DNA from: Pseudomonadota bacterium
GTDB taxonomy: Bacteria > Pseudomonadota > Gammaproteobacteria > Burkholderiales > Thiobacillaceae
Assembly: GCA_021802595.1 (NCBI GenBank)
Contig: JAJZRT010000223.1
Location: 1 to 6,410, forward strand
DNA: 6,410 nucleotides
Direction of reading: 5' to 3'
Shown one piece after another: positions 6,342-6,410 of this stretch (positions are counted from its first letter, which is position 1; each line of letters opens with the position of its first letter). The position numbers were made by a program, and so were the translations under genes. The notes below the pieces were generated by a model. That model made no database searches and was not told where the DNA came from. It saw nothing but the letters and a program-made list of their open reading frames with translations.

Positions 6342-6352
6342 GCATTTCAGGC
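6330..6352. repeat. 10-bp direct repeat at the diguanylate cyclase start
   Basis: CATTTCAGGC occurs at 6330-6339 and 6343-6352, separated by 3 bp. On the minus strand each copy reads GCCTGAAATG, so the repeat places several ATG triplets around the start region. One of them (6345-6343) opens a three-codon frame, ATG-CAT-GCC-TGA, that ends 1 nt before ATG 6332. The repeat overlaps the probable 5' leader and may be an operator half-site pair or a small duplication. Confidence 0.5.
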
Positions 6353-6370
6353 GCGGCAGCGCAGGGTATC

Positions 6371-6400
6371 AAAATAGGCTTGCCCGCTTGGGCCCGTCAA
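6371..6400 (-). promoter_or_regulatory. Sigma70-like promoter of the cyclase / GIY-YIG operon
   Basis: On the minus strand TTGACG (6400-6395, five of six to TTGACA) is followed by an 18-bp spacer and TATTTT (6376-6371, four of six to TATAAT). Transcription would start near 6364, giving a leader of about 20-30 nt before ATG 6341 or ATG 6332. It is the best promoter match I see in the window. Confidence 0.5.
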
Positions 6401-6403
6401 GGC

Positions 6404-6410
6404 GGAGGAA
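6404..6410 (+). promoter_or_regulatory. Possible Shine-Dalgarno of a divergent gene beyond the window
   Basis: GGAGGAA forms the last seven bases of the window on the plus strand and is a strong ribosome binding motif. A divergent plus-strand gene may begin within about ten bases of the window end. No start codon is visible, so this rests on the motif alone. Confidence 0.25.

Overview
The window is GC-rich, densely coding bacterial DNA. It most resembles a chemolithoautotrophic proteobacterium, plausibly a sulfur-oxidising betaproteobacterium of the Thiobacillus type. The pointers are a CbbO-like Rubisco-activase subunit and abundant c-di-GMP signalling genes. The genus is an inference from gene content; no marker gene is present.

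Layout from left to right. (1) Positions 2-1684, plus strand: the C-terminal part of a CbbO-type von Willebrand factor A protein, whose 5' end lies outside the window and which is probably the last gene of a Rubisco (cbb) operon. (2) Positions 1685-1943: a 259-bp non-coding gap with a hairpin over the cbbO stop, a 10-bp tandem duplication, a 12-bp palindrome, a -10-like element and a strong hairpin that contains the ribosome binding site of the next gene. (3) Positions 1944-4688, plus strand: a large membrane-anchored PAS-PAS-PAS-GGDEF-EAL protein with apparently intact cyclase and phosphodiesterase motifs. (4) Positions 4689-4771: a short convergent gap with small GC-rich hairpins but no clear intrinsic terminator. 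(5) Positions 5098-4772, minus strand: a small GIY-YIG-like protein. (6) Positions 6341-5112, minus strand: a two-TM diguanylate cyclase with a CHASE3-like periplasmic domain. Genes 5 and 6 form a two-gene minus-strand operon (6 then 5), with a plausible sigma70 promoter at 6400-6371.

Two of the four genes act directly on c-di-GMP. The cyclase at the right should make c-di-GMP in response to a periplasmic signal, and the hybrid protein can in principle make and degrade it in response to signals read by its PAS domains. The GIY-YIG protein is probably co-translated with the cyclase; its function is unknown. A link between c-di-GMP and CO2 fixation is suggested only by adjacency.

I see no mobile element, CRISPR array, tRNA or rRNA, and no clear new multi-gene system. 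The most interesting signal is a perfect 8-bp inverted repeat at 1918-1937 that hides the Shine-Dalgarno of the GGDEF-EAL gene, just downstream of a possible promoter. Next are a run of eight G residues inside the GGDEF active-site codons and the coupling of a GIY-YIG protein to a sensor cyclase.
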